Translations under genes and position numbers: made by a program | Assembly: GCA_029532415.1 (NCBI GenBank) | Contig: JAQOTA010000046.1 | Span: 1,364,001-1,428,000, forward strand | DNA from: Marasmius tenuissimus | Taxonomy: Eukaryota; Basidiomycota; Agaricomycetes; Agaricales; Marasmiaceae | DNA length: 64,000 nucleotides | Direction of reading: 5' to 3' | Notes under the pieces: model-generated | What the model was told of the DNA's origin: nothing | What the model saw: only the letters and a program-made list of their open reading frames with translations | Database searches by the model: none | Shown: positions 45,285 through 56,943 of the stretch, in pieces | How positions within the stretch are numbered: the stretch's first letter is position 1 | Layout of the letters: the number at the start of each line of letters is the position of its first letter

Positions 45285-46590
45285 ATGCCGCTGCTCCTTT
45301 CTGGGGTCCAGTAAGTTCGCTCTATTGAGTTCAGGTCAGCCCTCAAAATATCCAAATAGAGATTCTTCTCACTTGTGGTTTGTTCTGCCAGGAATAAGAG
45401 GTTTCACAAATCCTCCCTTCGAGTCCTCTTTCCCCAGACAGTCATTACACTGGGGGCATTTTTCTGTCAAGTAGGGCATGATGTGGTGGTGTCAAGTGTG
45501 TCTGACCCTGAAATGGACCACTAAACAAAGATTCTCCAAGTCCCCCCAAGACGCAACAACCATTGCTCGGGCCTGGCTCACTTGACACCACCACGACATG
45601 TCCTACTTGACAGAAAAATGCCCCCAGTGTTATACTACCAGAAGCGAGCCTGAATACTAACGCAACATGGAGCAGAATCCAGGTCGCTAAACCGTCAAGA
45701 TGGAATCGTATGGACAAATATCATCGCCAACTCGAATGGCCTTCACAAAACACATGTTATGGTGAATGTACCCGATAACAAGTTGCGGGGTGACATCAGT
45801 CGTCCTTCAATCATCAAACACAAGCTGGCAGCGTGCATTCGTTTTCTGTTTCAAGCCCATCGAAGGTTCTCTGACGTTGCTTTGCGACGTAGGCAGTGAC
45901 TTACTATTAGCCGCTATGAGCGTAGTCCAAGGTGTACTCGATTCGTGAGTACCGGGGTCCCGATCTTATCCAGCCGTGCGACCACTTGGTATGCCACAGA
46001 GCCGATGGTCCTTTCCTCACGAGTGGCCAAGTAAGCAAGGTAAAACCACCGATAAAGTATTTTCTGTTGAGTCATCCTCTCAATGCCTCACAGACGGGAC
46101 GTTCTAGCCCACTTCCCGTGGCTCCAAAAGTCATCGGTGCTACTGATAGCCTCCTAACACTTTCATTGGTCACATTTGCTCTTCAATTCTACTGGCGGCG
46201 AAAGTGACGTTCTCGGGCCCAATGCCCTTTGGATATCAATCTATTACCGACGAAACCGTCAGAAGTAAAGGTCTTTCCACCAGAAACAGATGGTATAGCT
46301 TCGCAACAGTGTCTCCAGCGACCCAATCTTAATCAAGATGCTATCACTACTCGTGACATCGGTAGTAATCCTGATCACTAAAATAGAGCCGCTCTGCAGT
46401 ACACAGAGAGTACAATTTCCGCTACACCAAAGAACCAACCGTTGCCCGAGCAGCACATTCCAGGTCGAAGTTGGAGGTATTCACAACAGACGAACTGGTT
46501 ACCGTATTGAAACAACGACTACAACAGGGAGGCGGTAGGAGATTGATGATTCATTGCCAGAATAATCTGAGAGCTACCATGGGAGACCTC
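45285..46590 (+). pseudogene. Array membrane protein, copy E, broken and carrying a MITE
   Basis: The first exon (45285-45310, MPLLLSGV) and donor are intact. The ectodomain exon is interrupted by a 182 bp element at 45448-45629 and contains stops on either side. The membrane segment is visible at about 46095-46207 (SPLPVAPKVIGATDSLLTLS) but ends in TGA just after the basic WRRK. The tail survives as fragments, including TTCACAACAGACGAACTGG near 46480. This is a pseudogene. Confidence 0.78.
45448..45629. mobile_element. 182 bp CACTA-like MITE
   Basis: Terminal inverted repeats of about 51 bp start CACTGGGGGCATTTTTCTGT and run 45448-45498 and 45579-45629 with few mismatches. A 3 bp TTA flanks both sides (45445-45447 and 45630-45632). 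CACT[AG] termini with a 3 bp target duplication are the hallmark of CACTA/EnSpm elements. There is no coding capacity. It is inserted in the ectodomain exon of pseudogene copy E. Confidence 0.85.
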
Positions 46591-47342
46591 GTCGCTATGA
46601 TAACCGTTTGTCCATACACGTTATGATCTTGAGAATTCTAGCGTTTTGATCTTCGTTTGAACATAACTGGATATAAGTAGAAACGTATAGGGTATTTCAT
46701 CTCGGCTGGCTTAGCCAAATGCCGCAACCTCCGTACGGCATGTTTTCAGGTAATACTCAGTTGAATCGATACACGAATACCCTCCTCAGTGCTTCCAGCG
46801 CTAAATACATTCAGTGAGCCATTGATTGTTCATCAGTTGTGGATGAAAGAGTGGCACTGATAGGCTACAGCCGGGTTGAAGCTCAATTCAACGTCCTTGA
46901 GTGCGGTTCTTGAGTCCGAGCTTCACCGTGCTTGAAGTTAGATATGCTCAAGCCTAGGTTCCAAGCTCAGTCATATTTAGATGTTCAACAAACTTGTCTG
47001 GGTTGGGAACAGGTGGCAATCATAGCCCTTAATGACCTTATCTTTCTGCTTTCCATACCGTGGTAACCTCACGACCACTGATTGTCACCATATGATGACC
47101 GGGGTTTGATATGTAGCTGTGGCAGAGCGAGAGATCCTATGCTCGACCATGCGCACCCCGCTTTATTCTACAATGACCTCGATCATCACTGCTGGCATGC
47201 TGGCAGGGGTCTCCGTTACAATCATAGCTCTGCTTATCAGTTCCTGATGTATGATTTCTCGCAGTCGTCCTTGAGGAATTAAGATGATACCATATCCCCC
47301 TTGTCCTCAACTGCTACCACGTTTAACTCGAGCTTATTCATT

Positions 47343-49039
47343 ATGATTCTTCCAGGAGCCCTGTGAGTTTAATTCGTTGAGTGCGGAGCAAAATCTCACC
47401 TTCAAATTCATACGTAGAGGACTTCGCTCAACCTGGTGGCTTATTCTCCCGGGAGCGAGATGCTTCTCAATTTCTGTCGCTGGGCCTTTCACGCCCGAGA
47501 CTACTAAACCAGGACGTGAGACTCAGGTAAACTGGGGCAGAGACCCGACCAAAGATTCACCAACCTTCGAGTTTGTATGGATAGCTACCGAATCGGGGGA
47601 GCGTGAAAGAACGAATGTTGGCATAGATTTGACCAGTACCGATATCAAGAAGACGGGGGATACGATAAACGTTCTTTATCCTAAGCCAGGGCGAGTCTGT
47701 TTTCTGTTGCAAGTGTATCGAGGGTCGTCTGACCATCGTTCGACGTTTACATGGCATCCAGACGATACAATTTAGCCATCTATAGTGTACCCGTGAATTT
47801 GTGAGAACCGGATCCTGGACTTTTCTCAACTCTGCGGCCACTAACCATGCCTCAGAGCCGACAATCCTCTATTCACCGGTAATCAAGAAATCAGGGTGGA
47901 GGATTCGCCTGATGATACTACAACCTCTGAGACTTCTGTAACCTCTACCACCATCTCTATAATTCGCCTGCCACAATCATCATTGTAAGCATCTCTTTCT
48001 ATACGTACCCCCAAATTCTGAGTTGCGTAGAGCTCCGAGTCAAACGAACACTGGCACTACGAGTAGCGGGCGGGGCACAACAACCAAGTAAGCCTCTCCT
48101 TCTAGACACCTCTCTAGTATCTGAGCAGTGTACAAATCCGGGTCAAACAAATAGCATCCTGAGTGTCCCTCCCACTCCGTCCGCGTCCAATGTTACAAAC
48201 ATGGAAACTTCTCAATCAACGCTATCGTCCAATGCACGGACCACAACGTCTGAAAGGTGTGTCGTGGAGGTCTTATCATTCAACGTTCAATACTCTCTGA
48301 CGAATCTGTGGGTTGACCTTTGTTCCCGCTTCCACTAGTGCCACAAGCAGGGAGGTATCAAATACAACGCTTTCGGCAACCGCCACAACTAGAAAGTGAG
48401 CAACTCTTCTCATCCGAACGAAACTTCCAAAACCCGACTGATGCCTGTTATCTTTCGTGAAGTTACCCTTCGAATGTCTCCCAGACCCGCAACGCTCCTC
48501 CAGTGCGCGTAGTTCCAATAGTTGTTGGTGCTATCAGTGGTCTTCTAATGCTCGGAGTGATCGCCTTTACTCTCCGATGTTACTTACGAAAACGACGCTC
48601 TGCGAGCCATAGCTCCTTCCATATCTATCCAGTCTCGACACAACTATCGCAGTCGAGGGATTCTCTACCAGAATCAGACAGTACGACGGCGCAGCAGGGT
48701 CCCCATGGGCCCGGTGTCAGCCGAGCTAATATTGTGGCTCAAGGTATCGATTATGATCTGGATACCAAATCAGATTGGCCGGCGCTGGTGGACCCAGACT
48801 GTGCAGAGCCAGAGGTTACATCTCTCACTCCAGCTACTACTGCTCCAGTCGTCCAAAGAATCCTGGTGGATCCAAATGCCGCCACTGCGGTGGCTTTCAG
48901 GCTAGGAATGGGAGTGTTCACAACGGACGAGTTGGCTGTGGAGTTGAATCAAAGACTACGGGAGGAGGGACGGTGGGATAACAGGGAGTCGTTACCAGAG
49001 TATTCCTCGGACAGCGGTTACGCAAGGTTGCGTTCTTAG
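47343..49039 (+). CDS. Receptor-like single-pass membrane protein, copy F (long stalk)
   Basis: Paralogue of copy D with 8 exons: 47343-47362, 47418-47690, 47762-47800, 47856-47984, 48031-48087, 48155-48256, 48339-48395, 48463-49039, for 417 residues. Signal peptide MILPGALLGLRSTWWLILPG; ectodomain with DSPTFEFVWI and RYNLAIYSVP; a stalk two exons longer than in D and G; membrane helix VRVVPIVVGAISGLLMLGVI; CYLRKRRSA; tail GVFTTDELAVELNQRLREEG. Intron 2 uses a GC donor (47691 GCGAGT), where D and H use GTGAGT. Unlike D, E, G and H it has no phased GTGAC cluster upstream. Tail-to-tail with the intact zinc-finger gene. Confidence 0.8.
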
Positions 49040-49931
49040 ACAAGATCTTTGCTGATGGATCGTGCTGCTTTGAAGATTGCACACTGCCAGAAAATACATG
49101 GCTTGTCGGGCGTTCGGATATTCCCTGTGGGAAGCCGGAAGCTCCGCAATACCCGAGGGCGCTTTATGTACTCGGTCAATTGATACTCGCACGTTGAATC
49201 TCTGCTCGGCGTCTTCAGCCATTCTTTGGAATTGATTTTTGACAAGTCTCGGGCGAATGAGCGATAGCCGGGCTGGGGTCTGCTGAGTTGTTATCAAATC
49301 AACGTCCGTGAGATCTGAACAGCAAATCCAAACAAACTTTACCATGAGACGATGTAATTCTCGGAATTCTCCTCCTCGGATAGTACGCTGGAGAAGGTAA
49401 AGATACCGTTCCAACCCAGATGTCTGACGAGGATCAGAGGTAGTCTGCGTACTACGTGGATTCACCGGAGACCAACGGGAGAGGGTAAGCTTCCTAGACC
49501 GAGGGCGCAAAAAAGATAGAACAATCTCACCATTGGGACTCGGGACTAGACCAACCATGCTCTGGGCTTGATTCAATCTTCGACAGCTCGAACCTGTTAG
49601 TGTGTTATCGCGTGGGCGCTAATTGAACCTCTCTCGGAGATCTCGAACGTTTCGTGAATTGTGAATTTGAGAGATGAACTATCTGTGGTTTGATAGATAT
49701 ACTTGAGATAACAGTCTACGCACATAAACAAATAAGATTGAATGGGTATCAAGAGTAAAGGATCGTGCGGGCCAATATTTTGGCGAAACAGGAATAGGTT
49801 GAACGAGCGCGCAGTTTCTGAGGGGTTGCATAAACGAGACCAGTGTTCAAGGAAGAAGACTAATAAAGAAAAAGGCAATAATCGTACAGAGATCAACGGA
49901 TAGTACCTACGAACAATGGCTTCGTATGACA

Positions 49932-50948
49932 TTACTGATGATAACCCCTACTCGAAGGGGGGTGATATCCCCCCGACGGCTGTTGTTGGTACTGACGCTG
50001 ATCTAGACAGATGGCAACAACCAAAGTCAGTGTCTTTTCGGTAGAGCATCCAAAATGATGACTTACGAGTCGTACTATTCGTCGCGTGCGTCAACACTGC
50101 TTCCACGGAGGGCAGCCTACCGACTGGTACGGTGTTACCCTGTAGGGGTGGCAGAGTCAAGCTACCATTGCGGAACCTCGTGGAGACGTCTTGTTCCGGA
50201 AACTGCTGGTAGTGGCGGAGGGGCGGGTGCTGTTGCGAAGGGTGAGGGTAAAATTCGTGTTGGGGATGGTGCTGCTGTCGGTGCTGCTGATGATGATGTT
50301 GGTGCTGGTTGTACTGTGGTGCAGACGGGGTCGGTGCAGACAGGGTCGTTGCAGACACCGTACGAGAGGCGTGAGGGGATTGCAAAGGAGGAGCTGGTGG
50401 AGGTTCCGTCATACGAGCCCAGGGTGACTGTCCCCTTGAACACTCATAACGAGCAATTCGCCTCAACAACTTGATCTTTGGCCCGTACATTCCCCTCGCC
50501 AGACGAGCTTCCTCTTTGTCGTCTGATTTGTCTGCATACTGCGAAAACAGAAAGCAAGGTGAGTGCCAAATTAAGAAAAATGGAACGAGAACAACGACGG
50601 GCTCACCTTGATATCCTCCATCTGCTCTTTACGAACAAACGTTCCGCTTCTCTGAAGTGCCTTCACCGCATCCCTCGCCTCCCTACACTCATGTCGATGC
50701 TGGAGCCACCTCTCAGGCCAGAACCGCATATTCCCCCTCAATCCGACTCTTTTTCCACAGGGAAGACACCGAACCCAAGTAGGTCCGATGGCGGAAGGGG
50801 ACTGGTCGATGAAGGGGTCCATGAGGAGACAGATAATCCGCTCTTCCTCGATGAGAACTCCGACTGTGATGAGCCGGTTGCCCGTTTCATCAGGAACATC
50901 GAAGGAACCTTGGCTCCATACGCGTTCGGGCGAGAGGATGTATGGCAT
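49932..50948 (-). CDS. CxxC...HxxxC zinc-finger protein, array copy II (intact)
   Basis: Three exons, 50948-50607, 50538-50067 and 50002-49932, keep phase and give 294 residues. The start MPYILSPERV matches the N-terminal length of the founder-like gene at 25219-26053. Motifs: LITVGVLIEEERIICLLMDP, GPTWVRCLPCGKRVGLRG, and WLQHRHECREA, that is C-x2-C-x19-H-x3-C. Exon 2 begins with a basic helix (KIKLLRRIARYECSRG) and then becomes His/Gln/Pro-rich with runs of His and Gln. The last exon is Gln/Gly/Pro-rich and ends in TAA. It is divergent from membrane-protein copy G (start 1.76 kb away) and tail-to-tail with copy F. A nuclear or nucleic-acid role is inferred from the finger and basic helix only. 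Confidence 0.68.
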
Positions 50949-51299
50949 ATCCGGAGTGTTGTGTTGAGCGAGAAGAGGTAGGTGTTGAGGAAAGTGAGCG
51001 CTGGAAGTCGAATAGTAGAGGCTGAAAGTGTTGATGAAGAATCCCAACCTCTGCAACGCAATTTATACCACCAGCAGGGAAATGGTAAACCATTCCAGCG
51101 AAACCTCGATGAGGGCCATCATACGATGCCACATTCCTGACCAGTTCGAAAGTGGGCAGAGGCTCTGCCGACGTAGGCGACCGCTTAACGAGCTCCACTC
51201 CATCTGGTTTTCCAAGAAAGACAAAACGCCAGGGTGTTTTACAAGATGGCCGCTGATGGCATGCCACAAGAACATCCACGGCGTGCCCTAGCCATGACG

Positions 51300-52261
51300 T
51301 AGAAGCAACGCTTGAGCCCTCGCAGGGTTGCAAATAACTGAACGAGATATATGGTAGTGGCAGGCCTGCCCATCAACCCCAACGTGTAGTGTAGATGGTC
51401 GGTTAACGAAAACTATTGAACGAGCTTGTTGACGGAGAGAGGTACAACGGATATATATGGAGAGAAGAGCGAGTGCGAACATGCAGACGGCTCTGGGGGT
51501 TACAGTGCCCGTCATCTGCTCAAGGCAGAGACGTCTCCAGATTCACGACCATGAAGATTGCAGAGAATAGGTGAGGGTATCAACGCTATCACTTCGGATG
51601 ATGGCAAATACAAGGGTGAGACGGATTCGAGAAAGGGAAAATGGATGGTTGATGCGATTTGGATCATTTGAGCATAGTGTAAAGTAGGATTTTTATAGCC
51701 TTTCCGAGTGCCAATGTTGTATGTGCCGTGCGGCGGTGTGTGTTCGAGAATATAGAAGCGTGTCATTGGGTGATGTATTCGAGGTAGATCTGGGGTTCAT
51801 GCTAGCCTACGAGTTGCGGTCAGGAAGCTTCTAAAAGCCGTGAAACATCATACCTAGATCCCGTATTGTCCGACGTAGCGTATCCGTTTCTTCAGAGCGT
51901 CCATTGTGGATTCGGCTCCACCCAGCAAACCCTCTTCTCGTCTACAAAACGCTCTCCACCTGTGGCATATGTGCGATATTGAAGAATGGACTCGGAAACT
52001 GCCAGAAACCGAGGGTACTGCGCGCTGTAGAGGGCCTGATTCTGATTATGCGAAAGATAGTCCATCACCATATAGTAGAGTTGATACAGAGGACAGGTTG
52101 TATCACTATGGTCAGAGTATCTGGGATATGAGCCTGTTATCGAGGCTATTTCGGAGTATATCTATCGAAACGCACCTTCTCTGTATGGTGGAAGCTCAGA
52201 GGATCTGATGGTGGGAGGAAACAACTTCTTGACAAGGTGTTACGGGTACAACGCGCATTAC
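51300..52261. other. Duplicated divergent spacer between zinc-finger II and copy G
   Basis: It holds the array's recurring intergenic sequence and presumably both promoters. A minus frame at 51512-51766 recurs only in degraded form elsewhere and is not called. Confidence 0.4.
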
Positions 52262-52286
52262 GTGAACCTACGTAACACCTTGTGAC
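52262..52286 (+). promoter_or_regulatory. 10-bp-phased GTGAC-like repeats upstream of copy G
   Basis: GTGAA, GTAAC and GTGAC begin at 52262, 52272 and 52282, exactly 10 bp apart, and the last is followed by CTCAGG. The cluster ends 426 bp before the copy G start codon. Confidence 0.55.
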
Positions 52287-52711
52287 CTCAGGCACTGAAT
52301 TCGACCTTCCGATCCTCACGCAACTTCTCTTCTACTCCCTCAACCCCCCTTCCCCTTCCGGCTGTCCTCTCATCGTCCTATTTCTTGAGTTGCGAGTCGT
52401 GATAACGCTGATGCAGACCTCGTCCGTATGGCATCCGTACAAATAGGCTGATATCCGTGCAAGACGGAGGGAACGGAATTGAAGACCGGGCTCGTGAATC
52501 GTAATACTTGCATCGACTCATCAACTCGTTTTTTGATAATCCCTGGGTATATTTTAATACGCCATCGCGAATTTGCAGTCACGATCATAGTGCTTTGACG
52601 GTTACTGACGTAGAATATGGCTGCATAAAGTCATGTAGTTCATGAGGATAGTCCTTACAAATCTCTTCTTTGCCTTTGACTGATACTACGTTCGACTAGA
52701 GCTGGATAGAA

Positions 52712-54118
52712 ATGTCTTTTCTTGTGGTCTTGTAAGTTTTCTCTATTGACTGCAGCAAAGTCGATCTCACCTTCAATTACATACATAGAGAAATCTTTCC
52801 AACTTTGTGGTTTGCTCTCCCGGGAGTGAGAGGTTTCGCGATTTCTCCCTTCGAGCCCTCCCTACCCGCGACAGCACCTAAGCCAGGGGGGAAGACTATC
52901 GTGTCTTGGAGCAGAAGCATGGATGACCCAACAACATTTGAGTTCGTATGGAAACCGACCATCCTGGGAAAGCCTCAGGAGCGGGGTTTTATTGTGGATT
53001 CTACCGATCCAACTACTTCAGGGAATGCTACGGAGCTTCTTTATCCTAACCCAGGGTGTGCATTCGTTATCCTCAGCTTGCAAGCCCACCTAAGGTCTTC
53101 CGATCTTCATTGATGATGCAGGCAGTACCGATTGGCCATCTTTAGTGTACCTCGAGATCTGTAAGTGCTAAAATCCTCATCAGATCCACAACTACTAATA
53201 ATGCCGTGGAAACAGTGCCAGCGATCTCCTATTCACTAGTACTCAAGAGATCCTGGTAGAAGATCTCGCGAACAGTGATAGCGGGGAACTCGGATCCTCC
53301 ATGATATCTGACACTGTCACCACGAATAACGGGCAAAAGGCGACATCGTAAGCAGTTCTTTCTATAGACATATCTCCAGTTTCTGATCATGAGTCGTGTA
53401 CATAGGCTTTTCAATGCCAATCTTGCGGGCGCTACACCACTCCCGTCAAACACAACGTCTCAAGAGTAAGAGCATACCCCTCTCGTCCCAGCAAAGAGAC
53501 TCCCTAACTAATCGATATTTGGTTTTTACATTCAGTCAGCGTTTCAATGTCTCGGACCCCGGCAATTCCGCCCCAGTACCCGTGTTCCCAATAGTCATTG
53601 GTGCGATTGGTGGTGTCTTAACGATGGTGTTACTCGCCTTTATTCTTCGGTGCTACTTGAGAAAGCGTCGCTCTAAAGGTCAAGGGCTATTTGATATCAA
53701 TCCTTTCGCGACACGTTCAGCAGCACCGAGGATCCTTCCACCAGTTTCAGACAGTACAGCTCCACTACAGCACCCCCAGCAACCTGATATCTATCAAGAA
53801 AGTATAGCGGCTCGTAGCATCGATCACGATGCTGATACTGATGCTGAAGCAGGGCATTTGCCGATCTATCCGCAATACACAGAGAATACGACTTTCACTC
53901 CTCCAGCAATCCAGGATGATCTGGAGGAACCAAATATCGCCCCACCAGCAGCTTCTACTACTCGAACGGGAATGGCAATGTTCACGACGGACGAGTTGGT
54001 TGTTGAGTTAAATCAAAGACTACAGGAGGAGGGACGGTGGAAGATTGATGAGTCGTTACCAGGTATTCTGAGAGCGATCAAGAGAGATCGAGTTCTTGAT
54101 ACGAGCACTTGCTCATAG
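52712..54118 (+). CDS. Receptor-like single-pass membrane protein, copy G (altered C-terminus)
   Basis: Six exons keep phase: 52712-52731, 52789-53055, 53122-53160, 53216-53347, 53406-53465, 53536-54118, for 366 residues. Signal peptide MSFLVVLLEIFPTLWFALPG; ectodomain with DPTTFEFVWK and GQYRLAIFSVP; Ser/Thr-rich stalk; membrane segment VPVFPIVIGAIGGVLTMVLL; CYLRKRRSK; tail with AMFTTDELVVELNQRLQEEG and DESLPG. Compared with D, one base is missing near 54063, so the final PGYPES-type end is replaced by ILRAIKRDRVLDTSTCS. The core tail motif is unaffected. Divergent from the intact zinc-finger gene. Confidence 0.8.
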
Positions 54119-54561
54119 GCTGTGCTGCTTTTACTGTGCACAGTGAAATACTCTGGTGCTCAGATCGAGAACCTTGTATTAATTTTTGACTGCACGATAC
54201 GGAATATGTATCTACTACTTGCAACTTACCCCACAAGTGCCTGATGCACACTCGGATATTGCACTACCCGGATAATGGATAGTAGCTCCCGAATTTCCCG
54301 TAGATTCCGCAATTTCCGATACTCGCTATCACAAGGGCTGAAAAAGTTACTCGACTGTATTTAAGTACACGAAGCAAGGGAAAGTAGTATACATACTCGA
54401 CAAGTCAAAGTTCAGGTCCCGTATTGAAAATATTGAAAGATTACTACATAAAACCCGAGAATCCAGCCAATCAAGCCTATTCAGATGATCGAAAATCCAT
54501 CACGATGGGTACCGCACCCAAGATCGTATGCGAGCCAACTTTCCCGACGTTACGCCTGGAA
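54119..54561. other. Tail-to-tail spacer between copy G and GH76 copy 2
   Basis: No gene or notable repeat seen. Confidence 0.4.
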
Positions 54562-56943
54562 TCAACCAATAGCACGTTTCTCTCTTTGCAAGGTGCTACG
54601 CTCGACTTGCGTGTTATACTCCGGCGGTAGTTCGTTCGGGTCCCATCGCCCTTCGTTTCTCAGACGTTGGTTTAATACCAAAACCAACTCCTCTGTCGTA
54701 GGCGACATGATTCCCGACGTGCTAGTAGCCCCACTGTCTGAAGTCGGATAACCACGTCCCGAAACGGTAGAGGTCTCGAGGAGAGATGGTCTGTACTCCC
54801 CCCCGAAACTGGGTGCTGTGGTGAAAGAAGGGGTGGTGACTGCGTACGGGGCTGCGATCTCATGATCCCGGGATTTAGCACGAGCTCTGCGTCTGTATAC
54901 CCAGAGAGAGGCGGCTAAAATTCCTGCTAAAGCAATCCCACCAATGACCCCGCCCACTATAGCACCGACTGAAGATGATTTCGACCGTGGCTCCGATCCT
55001 GCGTCAGGAGGCCCAGGAGATGGCGCCGTAAAGGCTTTTTTCCCGCCGACAGCCAGGCCCCCCAGTAATGCGGCTACAGCTCCCGCCTGCGAGTCATTGT
55101 TGAACTGAACACCGGCTGGCCCGTTGTATTGCGAGCCATAGATGTTACTTCCTCCTGACGTTGCAAGATCAACGACCGCGTTGAACTGACATATCAAACA
55201 GAAACGTCAGACATTGTATCATTAAAGAAGGAAATCGGACAAGGAATGCACCTGTGTTGAGATGTAACTTCCCAGATACGATTTGAGGTCTGACGGAGTA
55301 GTGTTCGCCCGGTATAGCTCGGTATAGCCGCGCATAAGATGGACTTTCGGTTCGCCGCCATCGCTGAGCCGCACGTTCTTCAGATCTGTTATTCATATGG
55401 TTACTCTACTGAGTCCACGGGTGGGAAAATAATGGGTTAAACCTACTCAGAATTGGACCAGGCTGGTGCCAGGTCGAATTTGAAGTCGTGCTTTCAACTA
55501 CCTCCCGCAGGCTGCGTAGTACCCTTTGTCAATGAACGCGGAAGACTGGAACCGAGAAATTCCAACTCACAAAGCTGATGTGTTCCGGGTCAGAGATGAA
55601 AGGATGGACAGGCCATGAATGATGGATCCAGAGTCGTAAGCGAAATGGGAGTTCTTATTAACAGGAGAACAGTCCGTAGAATTGAGCTGATTCAAGAAAA
55701 CTCCATTTCCCGCATACATGTGACGTTGAACGAAGTCGGCAGACTTCTGTGCGAGCTCTAGATAGGTCTTATTAGAGGTAGCGTTCGATAATGCTGCTGA
55801 AAGACTGCATTCATCAGGTCGGAGCATCGTTAGTCTCCCGATAGACATACATCAAGAAGTCCCTGAGGAGACGAAAGGTCAGCGATGGAAAGCATGGACG
55901 GGGAAGGGAGGCTCCAGCATACCCAGTGGTAGCAGCATTCAAGGCTGGGTTATTCTCATCGTCCTAGAAGTGGCAGATTGGGTCAGGCTCATTGCGAGTA
56001 TTTATACGGTTAAATTTTAACACAGACTGTCAAAGAAAACGTTCCGCCGACGAGAGTAGCTGTGGAGAGGAGTTTATTCATTTACATATATCTATCGCGA
56101 ACAGTGTGTTCACTCACCACCGTTGGGACATATGGAGGCTAAACTAAAATTCTTTACTCCGGAGCTCCCGGCTGTAATATCTGAGTCTGTCAGCGTGAAT
56201 GACAGTCCTGAATTCCAACTCTTCTCGGCAATCGTCAATAGTGCTTCGTCGCCATAAGCAAGGTGTGCGAGTAAGGCTGCGTATCCATACACGCTTTTAG
56301 GAGGTCAACGCCGTCAATCAGCGACTTGCTATACCCAAACAGATGATTAGGACTTACAGTTGATTCCTAGTCTAAGTACGTGTATGGTATCAATACACCA
56401 ATTGTGGATCTTCAGTGAAGCACTAAACGAACCCTAGCGTATCGAAGATGATGAACAGTTGAATAAAGAGAAAAAGGAGACAGCACATACTCGCGAGCAG
56501 GGCTTAGATTCTGGAGGGCATTGAGATAGAAATCCCGAACTATATCTCTGTACTTCGCCTGCGAAGTGAATAGGTCGAATTGCGCCATTTCGGCAAGTAA
56601 ATCCCCATAGGGCCAACTAATGCCTGCGAACATCAGTGATATGAAACTGAGCATCTCATGGAACGCACTTGGAAGAGGTCCCGGTGTCAAAAAAAAGCTG
56701 TCAGTCTGCAGGACTCGATCAATCGCTTCGGCTGAGAGGTTTCGAAGAACTTCTGAGGAGAGTATAATCTCAGGTTTCTAGAGTGGTAGGGACTCAGATC
56801 AGTGAGCATTCATGGCGCAAGAGAACAGGAGTACTCACCCGAAAGGAAGTGGTCGATGGCAAGGTCTGAGAATATACATCTCTCGCAAATGCAACAAGTA
56901 AGAAGATCAGGATGGATTGAAAACGCGAAGGGAGGGAAAGCAT
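54562..56943 (-). CDS. Glycoside hydrolase family 76 protein, membrane-anchored (copy 2)
   Basis: Family 76 enzymes cleave or rearrange alpha-1,6-mannan at the fungal surface. Eleven exons keep phase: 56943-56839, 56777-56491, 56366-56358 (9 nt), 56293-56118, 56059-56028, 55963-55923, 55862-55851 (12 nt), 55804-55571, 55523-55447, 55385-55252, 55185-54562, giving 576 residues. A signal peptide (MLSLPSRFQSILIFLLVAFA) precedes the (alpha/alpha)6-type catalytic region: YGYAALLAHLAYGDEALL, DDENNPALNAATTGD, LSAALSNATSNKTYLELAQK and FNAVVDLATSG. The Asp pair in DDENNP is a candidate catalytic site. After a Ser/Pro linker come a membrane helix (VGAIVGGVIGGIALAGILAA), YRRRARAK and a tail with TTEELVLVLNQRLRNEGRWD. 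That tail is shared with the array membrane proteins. Divergent from copy H. Confidence 0.85.

Noticed and set aside
45445..45632. PIF/Harbinger origin for the small element because of its TTA duplication
   Set aside because: The termini are CACTG, which fits CACTA elements with 3 bp duplications.
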